From positions 1 through 31,610 of the IMG/VR virus record IMGVR_UViG_3300025886_000100: 31,610 nt of DNA. One strand, given 5' to 3'. The notes under the pieces were generated by a model, which did no database searches, had not been told where the DNA came from, and saw only the letters and a program-made list of their open reading frames with translations. This DNA is from a virus. This document shows positions 16,631-21,856 of this stretch, piece after piece. The first letter of the stretch is position 1. The number at the start of each line of letters is the position of its first letter. The position numbers and the translations under genes were made by a program.

Positions 16631-17197
16631 TTAAAATAAAGCTAAAACATCTCCTATAGCAGATATACCACTTTTAACTTGTTTTGCTAGCACTGGCAAA
16701 AAAGAACCTGCAGTTACACCTTTAAAAACTATAGTTTCTTTACCACCTTCTGTAACAATACCAATATCACTAGCTACACCTACGTATAAGCAGCATCCTC
16801 TCATCTCAGTGTTTGGAATATCAATATTGTTAACAGTTGCAGCAAATCCTATTCCACCTGCTGGAGTAACAGAAGCTTGAGTTAAAGCGTCATTTACAGT
16901 ATAACCTTCACCGTAAGGTTTGTTTGCAGTACCGCTATCAGTTAGTTCATATGAAGTAATTACGCCTGCGTTAACTTTTAATACTTTTACTTTAGCAGCA
17001 GAAACTCCCGCTCCAGCACTTAATGTAATAACATCACCAACCGTGTATCCACTTCCAAAATTAGTAACAGTTAAACCAGAATTAAAACCTGGGTTGTCCA
17101 TTTGTGAAGTATAATTTATGGCACCAACTACTATTTTAACAGCATCATGAGCAAAAACTCTAGGTTCAGCGGCTTGATTTCCATTTAATCCTTTCAT
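16631..17197 (-). CDS. Beta-module virion-type protein, 188 aa
   Basis: The ATG start gives MKGLNGNQAAEPRVFAHDAV. Two copies of the window's shared module are visible: FGSGYTVGDVITLSAGAG at ~48-65 and YGEGYTVNDALTQASVTPAG at ~95-114, each next to Gly/Ala-rich strands. The C-terminal part has GCCLYVGVASDIGIVTEGG and IVFKGVTAGSFLPVLAKQV. The same module occurs in head and tail proteins at 1-3054, 4278-5363 and 6250-6903, which suggests this is also a virion protein although it lies in the small-gene region far from them. Its overall build resembles the 217-aa head protein. The exact role is unknown. Confidence 0.7.
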   Translation of the reverse strand: MKGLNGNQAAEPRVFAHDAVKIVVGAINYTSQMDNPGFNSGLTVTNFGSGYTVGDVITLSAGAGVSAAKVKVLKVNAGVITSYELTDSGTANKPYGEGYTVNDALTQASVTPAGGIGFAATVNNIDIPNTEMRGCCLYVGVASDIGIVTEGGKETIVFKGVTAGSFLPVLAKQVKSGISAIGDVLALF

Positions 17198-17213
17198 TAT
17201 TTATTTATTTATT
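17198..17213 (-). repeat. AATA tetranucleotide leader before a start codon
   Basis: On the minus strand AAATAAATAAATAAATAATG is a 4-base-period run that also encodes the last codons and stop of the holin-like gene. It leads into the ATG of the 188-aa gene. No Shine-Dalgarno is present. Confidence 0.5.
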
Positions 17214-17650
17214 TTTGTTATTTTTTCAGCACCACGACTTCCGAAGTATGCTACATAAACTGTTACCAGTAATGTTTTTAATAAGTTTATCCAAGCATCA
17301 TCTACTTCAAATTGTAAATGAAAAGAATCTACAGCCATCATAAAAACAGCTGATGCAGTTAGAAATACCAAAGCTAGTGGTCTAGTGTTTTTACTTAACC
17401 AGGAGTCAGACTTCATATCTGCTCTCCATCTACTAGATACCTCTTTCATCTCAGCTATGTCTTGCTCTATAAGTTTCATAGCCTGCTCTTTATCAACTGC
17501 CTTAATCTTATTATCACTTGTTATAAGATTTTTTACTACGCCTAGTGTGCCTTGATTAGGTAGCACGTCTCCAAGAGCTTGTAATACCTTAGGAGCTTTA
17601 CTTGATAAAAAGGCTCCTATTTTTGTTTCTTTAAAAGTTTTCTTTTCCAT
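17201..17650 (-). CDS. Holin candidate, GTA 3TM-holin-like, 149 aa
   Basis: The N-terminal half is soluble (LGDVLPNQGTLGVVKNLITS, EQAMKLIEQDIAEMKEVSSR). A signature I associate with the 3TM holin family of gene-transfer agents and phages follows: RWRADMKSDSWLSKNTRP at ~74-91. Two clear hydrophobic segments come next, ~91-108 (PLALVFLTASAVFMMAV) and ~119-137 (WINLLKTLLVTVYVAYFG), with a basic end. Holins open the inner membrane and release the endolysin. It lies about 2.5 kb downstream of the amidase, not beside it, and a second small membrane protein sits next to the amidase, so which of the two acts as the holin is open. It starts in a TAATG overlap with the 221-aa gene. Confidence 0.72.
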   Translation of the reverse strand: MEKKTFKETKIGAFLSSKAPKVLQALGDVLPNQGTLGVVKNLITSDNKIKAVDKEQAMKLIEQDIAEMKEVSSRWRADMKSDSWLSKNTRPLALVFLTASAVFMMAVDSFHLQFEVDDAWINLLKTLLVTVYVAYFGSRGAEKITKINK

Positions 17651-18315
17651 TAAAATGAAGCTTTAATAACCCTGTTAACTGTAGGTTTTGCAGTGTTTTT
17701 GTTTTCTTTCTTTTTGTTTAAATTAGACATTGGTCCTCCATATATTATTTTACCAGCTTTTTTATTAAGATAATCAGCTTCTAATTGAGTCATTTGTCTT
17801 GACATTGGATCTTCACCACCCCTTAAAGTGCTTCCAACTGTAGAACTTATTTGAGTCCCGTACATTACACCATCTCCAGCTTTATAACCGTGAGTTTGTG
17901 CAAGACCATCTAAGTATGAGTAATCTATTACTGGCTCTGGAGGTGAAACTGGTTTAGTGTTTTCAACAACTCTATTAGAGACATTAGTTGTAACCTTAGG
18001 TTTCGATTGTTTTATAGCTTCAGCTTGAAATTCTGGAAAACTTAAGTTGCCGTAAGTATTCATGTCACGGTTCTCGTAAGCTTGCTCCATGGAAACTTTA
18101 GGTTTATTAGCAAAGGGAATTATAGTTTTAACTTCTTTGGTTTCTTCATTATAGCCAGTAGCTGTTGGTGTTTTAGTTACAGTAACTTTAGTATCTTCAC
18201 CACCTTCGCTTCCATAGTATTTAGTTTTTAAAGTTATAGGAGATATTAAACCTTTTTTCTGCATAGGAGAATAAGAGCACTTTTTCTTACCTATAGGAGA
18301 CATTTTAAAAGCCAT
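17650..18315 (-). CDS. Hypothetical proline/lysine-rich protein, 221 aa
   Basis: The ATG start gives MAFKMSPIGKKKCSYSPMQK. The N-terminus is basic, and most of the rest looks poorly structured (TKTPTATGYNEETKEVKTII, NRVVENTKPVSPPEPVIDYS). One more ordered stretch is FPEFQAEAIKQSKPK, and the tail is basic (LNKKKENKNTAKPTVNRVI). The MAFK start is shared with the metallopeptidase-like gene nearby (MAFKLKAP), which may be a chance or a common N-terminal tag. Both ends use TAATG overlaps with neighbours. No domain is recognised; a flexible virion or DNA-associated protein is possible. Confidence 0.7.
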   Translation of the reverse strand: MAFKMSPIGKKKCSYSPMQKKGLISPITLKTKYYGSEGGEDTKVTVTKTPTATGYNEETKEVKTIIPFANKPKVSMEQAYENRDMNTYGNLSFPEFQAEAIKQSKPKVTTNVSNRVVENTKPVSPPEPVIDYSYLDGLAQTHGYKAGDGVMYGTQISSTVGSTLRGGEDPMSRQMTQLEADYLNKKAGKIIYGGPMSNLNKKKENKNTAKPTVNRVIKASF

Positions 18316-18581
18316 TACCCTTTACTTCTTGATCCAGCAATTCTATTTACAACGTGCATTAATTTTTTCTTTTCAAATTTTGCTTCTTTTTTGTAACCAT
18401 GTTTAGCATCATAAACAGCGTTAGCAGCATAATCTCTAGCTATACGAGCATCTGTTTTATGAATAGGGCCTTTTTTCATTGTTGCAGCTCTATTGTCTAC
18501 TGGATCTTCATTGAGTAAATTCTTTTCTTCTTGTTTGCTAGATTCCATTCTAACGGGTGCAGGTTTTTTGTAATTTGGCAT
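18315..18581 (-). CDS. Small basic helical protein, 88 aa
   Basis: I choose ATG 18581-18579, giving MPNYKKPAPVRMESSKQEEK, 10 bases after the preceding stop; an upstream ATG would put 30 extra residues over the preceding gene. The C-terminal half is helical and basic (DARIARDYAANAVYDAKHGY, FEKKKLMHVVNRIAGSRSKG). It could bind nucleic acid or a charged protein surface, but no motif proves this. It is coupled by TAATG to the 221-aa gene. Family not recognised. Confidence 0.7.
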   Translation of the reverse strand: MPNYKKPAPVRMESSKQEEKNLLNEDPVDNRAATMKKGPIHKTDARIARDYAANAVYDAKHGYKKEAKFEKKKLMHVVNRIAGSRSKG

Positions 18582-18591
18582 AATATTTGTT

Positions 18592-18960
18592 TTATTTTTG
18601 TTTATTTTCTTTTGAGTAAGCTTCTTTCTCCCAAGGAAATATTTTAGATCCTTCGGCAATCCACTTACCATTGTATTTTATTTTTCCGTCTTTACGTGGG
18701 TATTTTTTACCATTCCACATAACATACTTATCGTTATAATCTAATCCTTTTTTACCATTAGATTTTTCAAATTTTTTAAACTGTTCGACATGAACTTCTT
18801 CATGACTTATAATTTCTTTAAGTTGTTCAGGATTTTTAACTTTGTTATTAACAGTTATAGTGCCATTATTATTAGCTCTACCTAAAACGCCTTCTTCCTC
18901 GTCTACATGATAAACCGGAGTTATACTAATATTGTAGGGTGCTTTTAATTTAAACGCCAT
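18592..18960 (-). CDS. Minimal HExxH metallopeptidase-like protein, 122 aa
   Basis: The ATG start gives MAFKLKAPYNISITPVYHVD. A helix at ~45-62 contains ISHEEVHVEQF, an HExxH site (H53, E54, H57) followed by Gln at +3, as in HExxHxxQ peptidase families such as DUF4157-type domains. The C-terminus has FPWEKEAYSKE, where E111 or E113 before Ala-Tyr could be the third zinc ligand, as in gluzincin 'ExEA' motifs. A short strand upstream (GTITVNNK) fits the edge strand of such folds. The protein is very small for a protease, so it may be a pared-down enzyme or a zinc-binding non-enzyme. Neighbours are tiny phage proteins and holin candidates; it could act in head maturation, lysis or host-protein cleavage. 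Activity is unproven. Confidence 0.7.
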   Translation of the reverse strand: MAFKLKAPYNISITPVYHVDEEEGVLGRANNNGTITVNNKVKNPEQLKEIISHEEVHVEQFKKFEKSNGKKGLDYNDKYVMWNGKKYPRKDGKIKYNGKWIAEGSKIFPWEKEAYSKENKQK

Positions 18961-19151
18961 TACTTTCTTTTACAACCAAAATTGTTTGCGTAATTAGCCA
19001 TTTTAACAACTGCTGGTTTGTATTTTTTAGTATTTTTCATTATTTTACTAGCAGCTGCACACGTAGATTTACCTGGCATATTTTTTTCTACCCATTTAGT
19101 AAATTTACCTTCGTTTTTTTCTTTTATTTCTGGAAAGTCTTTTTTAGCCAT
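18960..19151 (-). CDS. Tiny basic protein, 63 aa
   Basis: The ATG start gives MAKKDFPEIKEKNEGKFTKW. It has a compact helical pattern (KFTKWVEKNMPGKSTCAAAS, PAVVKMANYANNFGCKRK), two cysteines and many lysines. I recall proteins with the signature GKFTxWVxKNMPGKxTCxAA in marine phage genomes, always unannotated. It begins 8 bases inside the end of the preceding 51-aa gene and ends in TAATG with the metallopeptidase-like gene. Function unknown. Confidence 0.75.
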   Translation of the reverse strand: MAKKDFPEIKEKNEGKFTKWVEKNMPGKSTCAAASKIMKNTKKYKPAVVKMANYANNFGCKRK

Positions 19152-19299
19152 TTTCTTTGTTATTATATGGAAAATAATTGTTTAATATGTTTTGTCTATT
19201 TTTACAACCACAACCACCCGGGATCATGTCTGCCATTTTTTTTATACCTGAAGCTTTTGTAAACCTGGCTATTGTATCTCCTAATCCTTTATCTTTCAT
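19144..19299 (-). CDS. Tiny protein with GCGC motif, 51 aa
   Basis: I choose ATG 19299-19297, giving MKDKGLGDTIARFTKASGIK, 10 bases after the preceding stop. The longer frame from 19362 would begin MVKEVELLEKDGVV inside the DUF6321-like gene and is rejected. The body reads IKKMADMIPGGCGCKNRQNI then LNNYFPYN. The GLGDTIxxxTKAxGIKK...CGCxxR...LN..FPY pattern is one I recall from small proteins of cyanophages and other marine phages. The C-x-C pair may bind a metal. Function unknown. Confidence 0.75.
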   Translation of the reverse strand: MKDKGLGDTIARFTKASGIKKMADMIPGGCGCKNRQNILNNYFPYNNKENG

Positions 19300-19309
19300 A
19301 ATATTTGAT

Positions 19310-19570
19310 TTAAAATCGTGAACAACACCATCTTTTTCTAGCAGCTCTACCTCTTTCACCATCCCAGCTTTTTGATCTACTACAAAATGCTTTTTGTCTT
19401 TTGTAAGCTTTAGTGCCTACTTTAACATCACACTTGGTTACGGCTGTCTTTAATTTGCTGCCAGGGTTTTTCTTTCTATATTCTTTAACACCTTTAGCAG
19501 TCATACCTGCACCTTCTTTTGTGCTTCTAAAATTACGCCCTTTACCTTTTGTAGTTTTTCTTATTGCCAT
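19310..19570 (-). CDS. DUF6321-like small basic protein, 86 aa
   Basis: The ATG start gives MAIRKTTKGKGRNFRSTKEG. The core TKEGAGMTAKGVKEYRKKNP (~17-36), KLKTAVTKCDVKVGTKAYKR and AFCSRSKSWDGERGRAARKR match the pattern I know as DUF6321: GAGMTAxGVxxYRxxNPGSKLxTAVT...RRKSFCARSxGW.GERGxAARxRW. The function of that family is unknown; its many Arg and Lys residues fit nucleic-acid or capsid-interior binding. Relatives, as I remember them, end at about RKRWNC, while this one continues WCCSRF, so the 3' end may be slightly altered. It starts in TAATG with the 42-aa gene. Confidence 0.82.
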   Translation of the reverse strand: MAIRKTTKGKGRNFRSTKEGAGMTAKGVKEYRKKNPGSKLKTAVTKCDVKVGTKAYKRQKAFCSRSKSWDGERGRAARKRWCCSRF

Positions 19571-19698
19571 TATTTTTTCTTTTTTCCTTTAACAGGCACA
19601 CAGTTAGGTACTTTTTTACCGCCTTTTTTCTTCATACCTATAGCTTCATAACCTTTCCAGCAAGGATTTTTCTTTTTTGATTTTCTTTTAGTTGCCAT
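19570..19698 (-). CDS. Very small Lys-rich protein, 42 aa
   Basis: The ATG at 19698-19696 gives MATKRKSKKKNPCWKGYEAI, and the protein ends after PNCVPVKGKKKKK-like sequence (actual end VPVKGKKKK). The centre is GYEAIGMKKKGGKKVPNCVP. G-Y-E-x-x-G-M-K-x-K...K-x-V-P-N-C-V-P is a signature I recall from tiny proteins and protein tails in marine phages and some giant viruses. Its TAA overlaps the ATG of the DUF6321-like gene (TAATG). That overlap, the frame and the recognisable signature support a real gene despite its size. Function unknown; the charge suggests nucleic-acid contact. Confidence 0.72.
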   Translation of the reverse strand: MATKRKSKKKNPCWKGYEAIGMKKKGGKKVPNCVPVKGKKKK

Positions 19699-19701
19699 GA
19701 T

Positions 19702-20109
19702 TTATATTTTTCTACCTTTTTTATCCACCTTAACCTCTTTTACTATAACTCTAGTACTAGGCTTTTTATTCTGCAGCTCTTCTAATTGTCTGTTTAGTTC
19801 TTCTAATTTACCATCGGCCTCCGTACCATCTTTAATCATACTAGCTGTTATACTAACTTCTTCTTTTAGTATGTCTTGAGTTTGTTCAAGCATCTCTACT
19901 TGATCTTTCAACTGCATAATCATTTTTTCATTCCACTCTTCTTTTAGTTCATACTCTAAACGAGTGACTTCTACTGGTGGTAAAGTTTTAGCTTCTGCTA
20001 TGTCTTCTTGTAAAGTATAATACACACCTACTATTGTTGTAGTAAACATTATTATCCCAATTACAGTTTTTATATCAATTTTAAACTCAGTGTTTTCAGA
20101 TATTTTCAT
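19702..20109 (-). CDS. Spanin-like membrane-anchored coiled-coil protein, 135 aa
   Basis: I choose ATG 20109-20107, giving MKISENTEFKIDIKTVIGII, which overlaps the endolysin gene by 14 bases. A longer frame would put 28 extra residues over that gene. One membrane segment spans ~13-33 (IKTVIGIIMFTTTIVGVYYT), followed by a long charged coiled coil at ~48-115 (EYELKEEWNEKMIMQLKDQV, LEELNRQLEELQNKK) and a basic tail. A single N-terminal anchor plus periplasmic coiled coil, directly after the endolysin, is the layout of inner-membrane spanins, which help disrupt the outer membrane of diderm hosts. No outer-membrane spanin lipoprotein is obvious, so either it works differently or the partner is elsewhere. 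Confidence 0.65.
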   Translation of the reverse strand: MKISENTEFKIDIKTVIGIIMFTTTIVGVYYTLQEDIAEAKTLPPVEVTRLEYELKEEWNEKMIMQLKDQVEMLEQTQDILKEEVSITASMIKDGTEADGKLEELNRQLEELQNKKPSTRVIVKEVKVDKKGRKI

Positions 20110-20509
20110 ATTCTTTCGTCGCGTCAAATGATGGGCACGCTTTATTAGCAAACTCATTATGTGAATAAATAGTAGCAAGCGGGTACATAGCAATTAATGT
20201 TTTAAGCACGTGTAACAAGCTTTCTTTTTGTACTTCTGTTCTAGTATCTTTTGGCGTCTTACCGTCAGCTTCTACACCTCCGCAATAACAAATTCCTATA
20301 GAATTACGATTGTGCCCTTTGCAATGAGCGCCTGTTTTATCTATATCTCTACCTTTTTTAATAGTACCGTCGAGTTCTATATAAAAATGGTAGCCTATAT
20401 CTGTCCAGCCTCTACCTTCAGTATGCCACTTTTTAATAGTTTCTACAGGTATATCTTGACCTTCTCTAGTAGCAGAACAATGTATTATAATTTCATTTAT
20501 ACTTCTCAT
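20096..20509 (-). CDS. Endolysin: N-acetylmuramoyl-L-alanine amidase, T7 lysozyme type
   Basis: The 137-aa product matches the amidase_2/T7 lysozyme family over its full length. It opens INEIIIHCSAT with zinc ligand H10. GYHFYIELDGTI carries Y40, equivalent to T7 Tyr46. AHCKGHNRNSIGICYCGG follows the family's 'GAHxxGxNxxxIGI' pattern. SHNEFANKACPSFD gives ligands H117 and C125 and K123, equivalent to T7 Lys128. It cleaves the bond between muramic acid and the stem peptide to lyse the cell. No signal peptide is present, so release would need a holin. It overlaps the small membrane-protein gene upstream (ATGA) and the spanin-like gene downstream, forming a lysis cassette. In T7 the homologue also inhibits phage RNA polymerase; nothing here shows that. 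Confidence 0.94.
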   Translation of the reverse strand: MRSINEIIIHCSATREGQDIPVETIKKWHTEGRGWTDIGYHFYIELDGTIKKGRDIDKTGAHCKGHNRNSIGICYCGGVEADGKTPKDTRTEVQKESLLHVLKTLIAMYPLATIYSHNEFANKACPSFDATKEYENI

Positions 20510-20658
20510 TTCTTTTTCTTATGTAGTAGTGACCACTTATGTACAGTATAACCTATTGTTAAGCTAAGCAGTAATATTTCTAACATTGGCTCAACCCAGT
20601 TTAAAGTGGCTAAAGCAAATGAAGAAGCATTTAGCAAATACAACTTCAAATCTTCCAT
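20506..20658 (-). CDS. Small membrane protein, holin candidate beside the endolysin, 50 aa
   Basis: I choose ATG 20658-20656, giving MEDLKLYLLNASSFALATLN, 5 bases after the stop of the 55-aa gene; the 16-residue upstream extension would overlap that gene. A long hydrophobic stretch (~22-40, WVEPMLEILLLSLTIGYTVH) is flanked by a weaker one (~6-20), and the end is strongly basic (KWSLLHKKKK). Size, one or two membrane segments, basic tail and ATGA coupling to the amidase are typical of small class II/III holins such as T7 17.5. It competes with the 3TM-holin-like gene at 17201-17650 for that role; one could be an antiholin. Confidence 0.65.
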   Translation of the reverse strand: MEDLKLYLLNASSFALATLNWVEPMLEILLLSLTIGYTVHKWSLLHKKKK

Positions 20659-20663
20659 GTTTA

Positions 20664-20831
20664 CTATTTGTTCGCGTTTAACACTGGGTTTCCTTTGTAC
20701 TCGCAATTGTCAATTTTTAATGTAGTTTTAATGGTCATGTCTTTAGAGACCATTTTTCTTTCACCTACAGGCTTTATAGCTTTACTAATGTCTATACCTG
20801 CTGATTTTTGTTTTTCTCCGTAACTTGGCAT
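20664..20831 (-). CDS. Tiny hypothetical protein, 55 aa
   Basis: ATG at 20831-20829 gives MPSYGEKQKSAGIDISKAIK, with stop TAG at 20666-20664. The sequence continues PVGERKMVSKDMTIKTTLKI and ends DNCEYKGNPVLNANK. It fills a gap that would otherwise be empty between the 106-aa gene and the lysis cassette, with 11 bases upstream and 5 bases downstream, which supports it being real. It has no recognised domain or membrane segment. Confidence 0.6.
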   Translation of the reverse strand: MPSYGEKQKSAGIDISKAIKPVGERKMVSKDMTIKTTLKIDNCEYKGNPVLNANK

Positions 20832-20842
20832 AATTATTTATT

Positions 20843-21163
20843 TTAAAATTGTTCAAAATCTTCTTTCTGCACACCTGGTACACCGTTATAATTGGGATCC
20901 ATTTTTTTAATTGGATCATCCATGTATTTAGCTATTGAACCAAATTTAGCAGTCATAGTTCCCTGTGATGCTGGTATTTTGTTTGGATCTAGTGGATAAC
21001 TAGAATTAATAGCCATCATGTCATTAACCGATCTATTGGGTACGCCTGCTCTATTTGGCATAGCTTCTGCATACTCTATTTGTCCAGTTATAGGGTTAAC
21101 TCTAGGTTGAGGAGGAGTGTTTTCTACAATACCCATATTAATAGGCGTTTCATATTTATTCAT
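20843..21163 (-). CDS. Hypothetical protein, 106 aa
   Basis: The ATG start gives MNKYETPINMGIVENTPPQP. The sequence is Pro/Asn-rich with little predicted structure (VNPITGQIEYAEAMPNRAGV, SSYPLDPNKIPASQGTM) and ends in an acidic stretch (GVQKEDFEQF). It starts 1 base after the winged-helix-like gene's stop, in the same transcription unit as the chaperonin genes. No family is recognised. Such unstructured small proteins often bind other virion or assembly proteins, but nothing here proves it. Confidence 0.65.
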   Translation of the reverse strand: MNKYETPINMGIVENTPPQPRVNPITGQIEYAEAMPNRAGVPNRSVNDMMAINSSYPLDPNKIPASQGTMTAKFGSIAKYMDDPIKKMDPNYNGVPGVQKEDFEQF

Positions 21164-21164
21164 A

Positions 21165-21599
21165 TCATCTTGTTTTATCTTTATTAACGTAGTCTATAGA
21201 TTTAGTAATTACCTTAAAGCTATATCTATTACTTTTTTCTAATTTAGTTGTAGGCATGTCTTCTTCGCCTAGCATAATACGGTACATGCGACTTATCAGC
21301 TGTTTGCACTTGAAGGAAACTTTATATATGTGATATTTTTGAGTGGTGTGGTTTCTTTTCCGCCACACTGTAATCCACCCTTGTTTCAATAATCTGTTCC
21401 AGCGCCTGTTATCCCAGCTGAATGAGTACGTACCTTTTATAAAATCATCTTTAGTAAACATATCTATAGCATCAAGATATATTAATAGTTCTAAATCTGC
21501 ATCATTTAAATTATTAGTTTTGCAAGCCCACTTACGTATTATTCTATAATGTTTAAGCAAACCTAGTTCTTTTAAATCGCTAGAACTTAACTTTCTCAT
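21165..21599 (-). CDS. Winged-helix-like protein, 144 aa, next to groES
   Basis: The ATG start gives MRKLSSSDLKELGLLKHYRI. Helices (LNDADLELLIYLDAIDMFTK) lead into SWDNRRWNRLLKQGWITVWR, then HTTQKYHIYKVSFKCKQLIS and RMYRIMLGEEDMP. The 'hLxxGWIxxxRKR...YxIYKVSxKCKxLI' pattern resembles the recognition helix, wing and following helix of MarR/phage-type winged-helix proteins. I recall very similar proteins in marine phage contigs, so it is a conserved gene. It may regulate late genes or bind DNA in packaging; no target site can be named. Its ATG overlaps the groES stop (ATGA), so it is translated together with the chaperonins. Confidence 0.65.
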   Translation of the reverse strand: MRKLSSSDLKELGLLKHYRIIRKWACKTNNLNDADLELLIYLDAIDMFTKDDFIKGTYSFSWDNRRWNRLLKQGWITVWRKRNHTTQKYHIYKVSFKCKQLISRMYRIMLGEEDMPTTKLEKSNRYSFKVITKSIDYVNKDKTR

Positions 21600-21856
21600 A
21601 ATATAATAACTACATCAAACTCTTTAATAACCTTATATTCTTCTTTGTTTATTTCAATATTAAATCCAGCTGCTTTATCATAATAAACTTCGTCACCTTT
21701 TTTTAACACCGATACATCAGAGCCAGGTTCTATAACCTTAGCTCTTCTATATCTAACATCTTCTCTCTGCTTTTCAGCTAAGATTAATCCACCTTTTGTA
21801 GTTACATCAGTTTCCTTGACTGGATCTATAACTATAAATTTACCTACTGCTTTCAT
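21596..21856 (-). CDS. groES: Co-chaperonin GroES
   Basis: The 86-aa product is slightly shorter than typical bacterial GroES (~95). It starts MKAVGKFIVIDPVKET. The mobile loop that contacts GroEL is at ~15-32 with the binding tripeptide region GGLIL (22-26). The barrel strands VRYRRAKVIEPGSDV and LKKGDEVYYDKAAG follow, and the end YKVIKEFDVVIIL corresponds to the final strand after the 'DI' motif. The roof hairpin is reduced, which explains the length. It acts as the heptameric lid of the GroEL cage. The ATG overlaps the groEL stop (ATGA), so it follows groEL, opposite to the bacterial groES-groEL order. The intact mobile loop contrasts with the double GroES-like protein at 14950-15543. Confidence 0.93.
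   Translation of the reverse strand: MKAVGKFIVIDPVKETDVTTKGGLILAEKQREDVRYRRAKVIEPGSDVSVLKKGDEVYYDKAAGFNIEINKEEYKVIKEFDVVIIL

Noticed and set aside
19300-19362. Longer start for the 51-aa gene (MVKEVELLEKD...)
   Set aside because: The extension lies inside the DUF6321-like gene in another frame. The family-like sequence begins at MKDKGLGD.
20110-20193. 28-residue hydrophobic N-terminal extension of the spanin-like protein
   Set aside because: It lies inside the endolysin gene in another frame. The downstream start leaves a complete membrane anchor plus coiled coil.
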